A DNA stretch of 40,339 bases, taken from assembly GCA_027491455.1 (NCBI GenBank), contig JAOZFL010000110.1:1-40339 (forward strand). The letters run 5' to 3'. Shown here piece after piece: positions 37,177 through 40,339 of this stretch. This stretch comes from Thermoproteota archaeon. GTDB lineage: Archaea > Korarchaeota > JAOZGF01 > JAOZFZ01. The notes beneath the pieces were generated by a model. That model saw nothing but the letters and a program-made list of their open reading frames with translations. It ran no database searches and was not told the origin of the DNA. A program made the position numbers and the translations under genes. The stretch's first letter is position 1. Every line of letters begins with the position of its first letter.

Positions 37177-37578
37177 TCATCTATATCTAATCTTTTTCCT
37201 GTACCGGGTCGGTTGTTCAAACCTTCTCCTTGAGAGGTTGTTTTCAATATTTACTTCCGTTACTTCTTGATCTGTTTTCTCTATTTTTCCGTATCTCCCT
37301 ATGTTTAATCTAAGTTCACCTTTGAATGTTGAAGTATAGCTGTTAGTTATCAAGTAAGTTTCTCCCTCATCAACTATGTTTATAGCGTCATCCCAGAGTG
37401 TCAGTGTCACAGTGCCTGTTTCATCTCCAACAGTGGCTTCTGACAACATATGTGTTTCACCCGTGGTTCTTGAGATAACTTCCCTGGGCTCTGTTTTCTC
37501 TACTACTTTCGCTACGAGGTTTATACGCCTCATACCAGGGCGCAGCATACTAACCTTTATATTTTCGCTCTCGCTCAA
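37177..37578 (-). CDS. Single-OB-fold ssDNA-binding protein
   Basis: MLRPGMRRINLVAKVVEKTEPREV...LSEATVGDETGTVTLTLWDDAINIVDEGETYLITNSYTSTFKGELRLNIGRYGKI. Confidence 0.88.
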   Translation of the reverse strand: MSESENIKVSMLRPGMRRINLVAKVVEKTEPREVISRTTGETHMLSEATVGDETGTVTLTLWDDAINIVDEGETYLITNSYTSTFKGELRLNIGRYGKIEKTDQEVTEVNIENNLSRRRFEQPTRYRKKIRYR

Positions 37579-37725
37579 GACTTAAAACGCTCCTAAATTG
37601 AATAGTTATACCTTTCCAATTACTTTCCTTAAACTTAAAAAATTTTTCCTTTTTCCCCTTCGACATCTCTAACCTTGCTATTCCTCTCGGAGGTAAATAT
37701 TTCTCTTAAACACTCTTCTAATTTT

Positions 37726-37764
37726 CACATTGCGAAAGCACCTTAAGAATTTCGCAATTATGTG
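37726..37764. repeat. Hairpin-forming inverted repeat CACAT-TGCGAAA ... TTTCGCA-(ATT)-ATGTG
   Basis: Arms read directly; 7-bp perfect inner stem with 12-nt loop plus 5-bp outer stem across a 3-nt bulge. Confidence 0.8.
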
Positions 37765-37818
37765 CGCTTAACGTTCTACTCTTTATAACTTTCAGCGAAG
37801 AAGAGAGTTTAAGGTTTG

Positions 37819-38922
37819 TTAATTTTTTGAGTGTTTCGACTTTATTAAGCACTCTAATGAACTCTGAATTAAACATGGCGTTTTATAGGAAAAAACGATA
37901 TATACTTCCCTCCCCCTCCGAATTTCACCGCTGTACACCTTCTGAGGGTTTTCGAAGGAAACTATGTTACCGATTTTTGACTTAACAATTACTTCAAAAA
38001 AGTTTTCTGCACACGAAACTTCAATTACTTTACCATCAAAGAAATTCTTTCCTTTAACATCTTTGACTACTTCTTTAACCTCTATTTCTTCAGGCGGTAA
38101 ACCAATAGTTACCCTTTGTCCTTCTTTTATATCCTTAATTTCAGGTGGGTCTACTCTGATCCTCACCCCCCTACAGTTAACTATTAGGAAGCCATCCCTT
38201 ATCTTCTCTGTTACGCATGTAAAGATATTCCTTAAACCAACTATTTTTGCTACCTCTATATTTCCAGGTTTTTTCTTGATAAGGTCGGCTTTTCCTTCCC
38301 AGATGATTTCCCCATTATGTATGACGGCTATCCTATCTGATAGATAAATGGCTTCCTCGTAGTTTTTAGTTGCGATGACCACCGGAACATTTAACCAGGA
38401 AAAAAGAAGTCTTAATCTCGGCAAGTAATCCTTCTTCAGGTAGGTAGGGAAACCCTTAAAGGGTTCATCCAATAGCAAAGCAGAAGGCCTAGAAATAAAA
38501 GCTCTTGCTAGGGCAAGCCTTAACTTATCGTCTAAATTTAGTTCTCTTACCCTTGCACTTAATAGATCCTTCAGGTTAAATATTTCAACAGCTCTTAGAA
38601 ACTCCTCTTTAACCTTCTCCTCTCTTTTTGACAGAAACTTTAAGGTAAGAAATAGGTTCTCTTCAACTGTCAAGTCACGTAAAAGACCATAACCCTCAGG
38701 TATGTAGATTATCCTTCTCTGTGAGATGGGGACAGATTCTGCATCCTTATAATCAATTAAAATATTCCCCTCTGTGGGCTTTAAAAGTCCTGCCATGATT
38801 CTTAGAAGAGTTGACTTACCAGTTTTCTCTTTTCCAAGCAAGGCTAAGACTTCATTGTTTAGGGAAAGATCAACCCTGGACAGTGTTTTCTTATATTTAA
38901 TGCTCATCAATTGTATCTTCAA
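37819..38922 (-). CDS. ABC transporter ATP-binding protein, degenerate motifs, C-terminal TOBE-like region
   Basis: Walker A LLGKEKTGKSTLLR, Walker B ALLLDEPF; signature replaced by LNLDD. Confidence 0.85.
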   Translation of the reverse strand: MKIQLMSIKYKKTLSRVDLSLNNEVLALLGKEKTGKSTLLRIMAGLLKPTEGNILIDYKDAESVPISQRRIIYIPEGYGLLRDLTVEENLFLTLKFLSKREEKVKEEFLRAVEIFNLKDLLSARVRELNLDDKLRLALARAFISRPSALLLDEPFKGFPTYLKKDYLPRLRLLFSWLNVPVVIATKNYEEAIYLSDRIAVIHNGEIIWEGKADLIKKKPGNIEVAKIVGLRNIFTCVTEKIRDGFLIVNCRGVRIRVDPPEIKDIKEGQRVTIGLPPEEIEVKEVVKDVKGKNFFDGKVIEVSCAENFFEVIVKSKIGNIVSFENPQKVYSGEIRRGREVYIVFSYKTPCLIQSSLECLIKSKHSKN

Positions 38923-39610
38923 TTTCTTGTCTCCTCAAACGTTTGATTAGGTTTAAAGAGTAAAAAATGCTCAAAATAAAATACACTGATTCGACTAAGT
39001 AGATTAAAGATAAGGGTAGAAATGTTAAGTCGGGATTAAAAACAACTATAGGAGAAAGTAAAATTGTTATGATGTCTATAGCAAAACGGATAGCAGAGAA
39101 GAAAAACCCTCTTTTTAAGGTTGGCATCAGTAGCGGAAGCACTAAATTCCTTAGAATCTCTTTTCTAGAGGGTTTTATACTGTAAAAAGCCTCAATGATC
39201 TCTTCATCTATATTTCTATATTTTTCAACGGTTAGGTAAACACTGTAGGGATGAATAATATAGAAAAAGTTCAGAAAGAAAAGGCCTTCGCTTCTAAAGT
39301 TGAAAGAGTTGTTGAGCGACAACGTAAAGATGTGATAAATGGGAGGCAAGAGCCATGGATGTAAAAAGAAGAAATAAACATATTTTTCTCTGTCAGCTGC
39401 TTGAATATTACATAATTGGAGCCCTGTTAAAAAACCTGTTAAAGTAGAGATAAAAGCAGCTGCACCTCCTGTTAGGACACATTTCACTTCAAAAAATGCG
39501 GAAAAAGTAAATTGACGTTTGGTTAATAAAAAAAACAGTGAAGCTGTAGTGATAGAGAAGAGTAAAATTGTAATTGGTATAGTGTAACGTTTCATGGTAA
39601 TTATTTCCAA
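38897..39610 (-). CDS. ABC transporter permease
   Basis: Multiple TM helices and EAA-like loop EAFYSIKPSRKEILRNLVLPLLMPTLKRGFFFS. Confidence 0.75.
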   Translation of the reverse strand: MEIITMKRYTIPITILLFSITTASLFFLLTKRQFTFSAFFEVKCVLTGGAAAFISTLTGFLTGLQLCNIQAADREKYVYFFFLHPWLLPPIYHIFTLSLNNSFNFRSEGLFFLNFFYIIHPYSVYLTVEKYRNIDEEIIEAFYSIKPSRKEILRNLVLPLLMPTLKRGFFFSAIRFAIDIITILLSPIVVFNPDLTFLPLSLIYLVESVYFILSIFYSLNLIKRLRRQEIEDTIDEH

Positions 39611-39939
39611 TTAAACCCCCCAATTAAAGAACACTTCTTAAAAAAAGGCTTTGTAATTCAGTTATAACTTTTCCTATTTCAATAAAAGACTTTACTATTA
39701 AGGGCTTGTAAGAACAAATTTTTCGCCTTCAGGGTTTTACCACCTAAAGGATTTTCTCCAGATATTTTGAAAGGGGGTTCATCCGAACTTTCTCTTGACG
39801 AGTCAAGTTATTGGGTTTAACTTTGTCAATTATCTTCATGGAAAGAAGATGTTTTTTGGACATCCTTTAAAGGCTTTTAACTTATCGAAGGGCAGTAACA
39901 GAGGTCTTAATGTTTTAAACCGGGCTTCATTGATGGTGC

Positions 39940-39976
39940 TAGTGAAGACGTGTTCTCGCTAAGAACACCTTCACTA
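39940..39976. repeat. Strong hairpin TAGTGAAG-AC-GTGTTCT / AGAACAC-CTTCACTA, 15 bp with 2-nt bulge
   Basis: Read directly; loop CGCTA; followed by AT-rich atatttatat. Confidence 0.88.
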
Positions 39977-40035
39977 ATATTTATATCTCAGTCGGAATAG
40001 AAGCCAAAATGAAATATTAGGCATACTACGTGTCG

Positions 40036-40339
40036 TTAACCTAGAAGATGTCTACCCAGAGTCCTGCTTTGCATAGGCCATAACTGTACTATAAGGACTC
40101 CTATAAAAACCATCGATATCCCCAAAATCCTGTGTAGAGTTAACGTTTCCGCCAAGAAAATATTTGCCAATATTGCTACTTGGATTAACATCGTGTATTT
40201 TAGTCTTGACTGTTCATATGCCTTAAGAGTCTTAAGAATAACGCCTACAAATTGGCCTAAAAAAGAAGTATCTCTTAGAAAAAAGACACTTAGAAGTAAC
40301 ACACAAATAGGCATTAGTCTCAGAATAAATGTTAATGTA
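40036..40339 (-). CDS. DMT/EamA-like transporter fragment, open at window edge
   Basis: Frame continues upstream to window end (TLTFILRLMPICVLLLSVFFLRD...); C-terminal LTLHRILGISMVFIGVLIVQL. Confidence 0.5.
   Translation of the reverse strand, partial: TLTFILRLMPICVLLLSVFFLRDTSFLGQFVGVILKTLKAYEQSRLKYTMLIQVAILANIFLAETLTLHRILGISMVFIGVLIVQLWPMQSRTLGRHLLG

Noticed and set aside
1-40339. CRISPR arrays, transposases, prophage or toxin-antitoxin modules
   Set aside because: No regularly spaced repeats, transposase, integrase or phage structural genes were seen; the lone RHH protein has no recognisable toxin partner.

Overview
This is an archaeal chromosomal segment, probably from a TACK-type lineage. 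It carries a PolD large subunit (DP2), RadA, FEN1, EF-2, a CDC48-type ATPase, Alba, Elf1, L40e, S17e, aEF1-beta and Sec61-beta; the exact lineage cannot be fixed from sequence reading alone. Most of it is dense housekeeping and information-processing gene content, with no CRISPR array, prophage or IS element seen. The main discovery is a concentration of bulge-helix-bulge (BHB) introns. (1) The alba gene at the left edge (minus strand) is interrupted by a 62-nt intron with in-frame stops. Cutting both 3-nt bulges as NN|N restores the canonical ...[19 protein letters not shown]... Alba sequence exactly, so this looks like a tRNA-type intron inside a protein-coding gene. (2) All five tRNA genes in the window carry a T-loop intron at position 59/60 plus 1-2 more introns each, about 14 introns in five tRNAs. 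Some appear to be only 10-11 nt. Three tRNAs share an identical T-arm/intron cassette. Secondary observations: a 132-bp perfect repeat joining the two AAA domains of cdc48 (gene conversion), an Hjc-like protein with an altered catalytic motif, an ABC ATPase with degenerate signature/Q/H motifs, a membrane-tethered winged-helix regulator, a frame-disrupted hemerythrin-like gene, a coupled micro-ORF between radA and an Lsm gene, and several strong hairpins. All calls come from reading the sequence; no database search or folding program was run.
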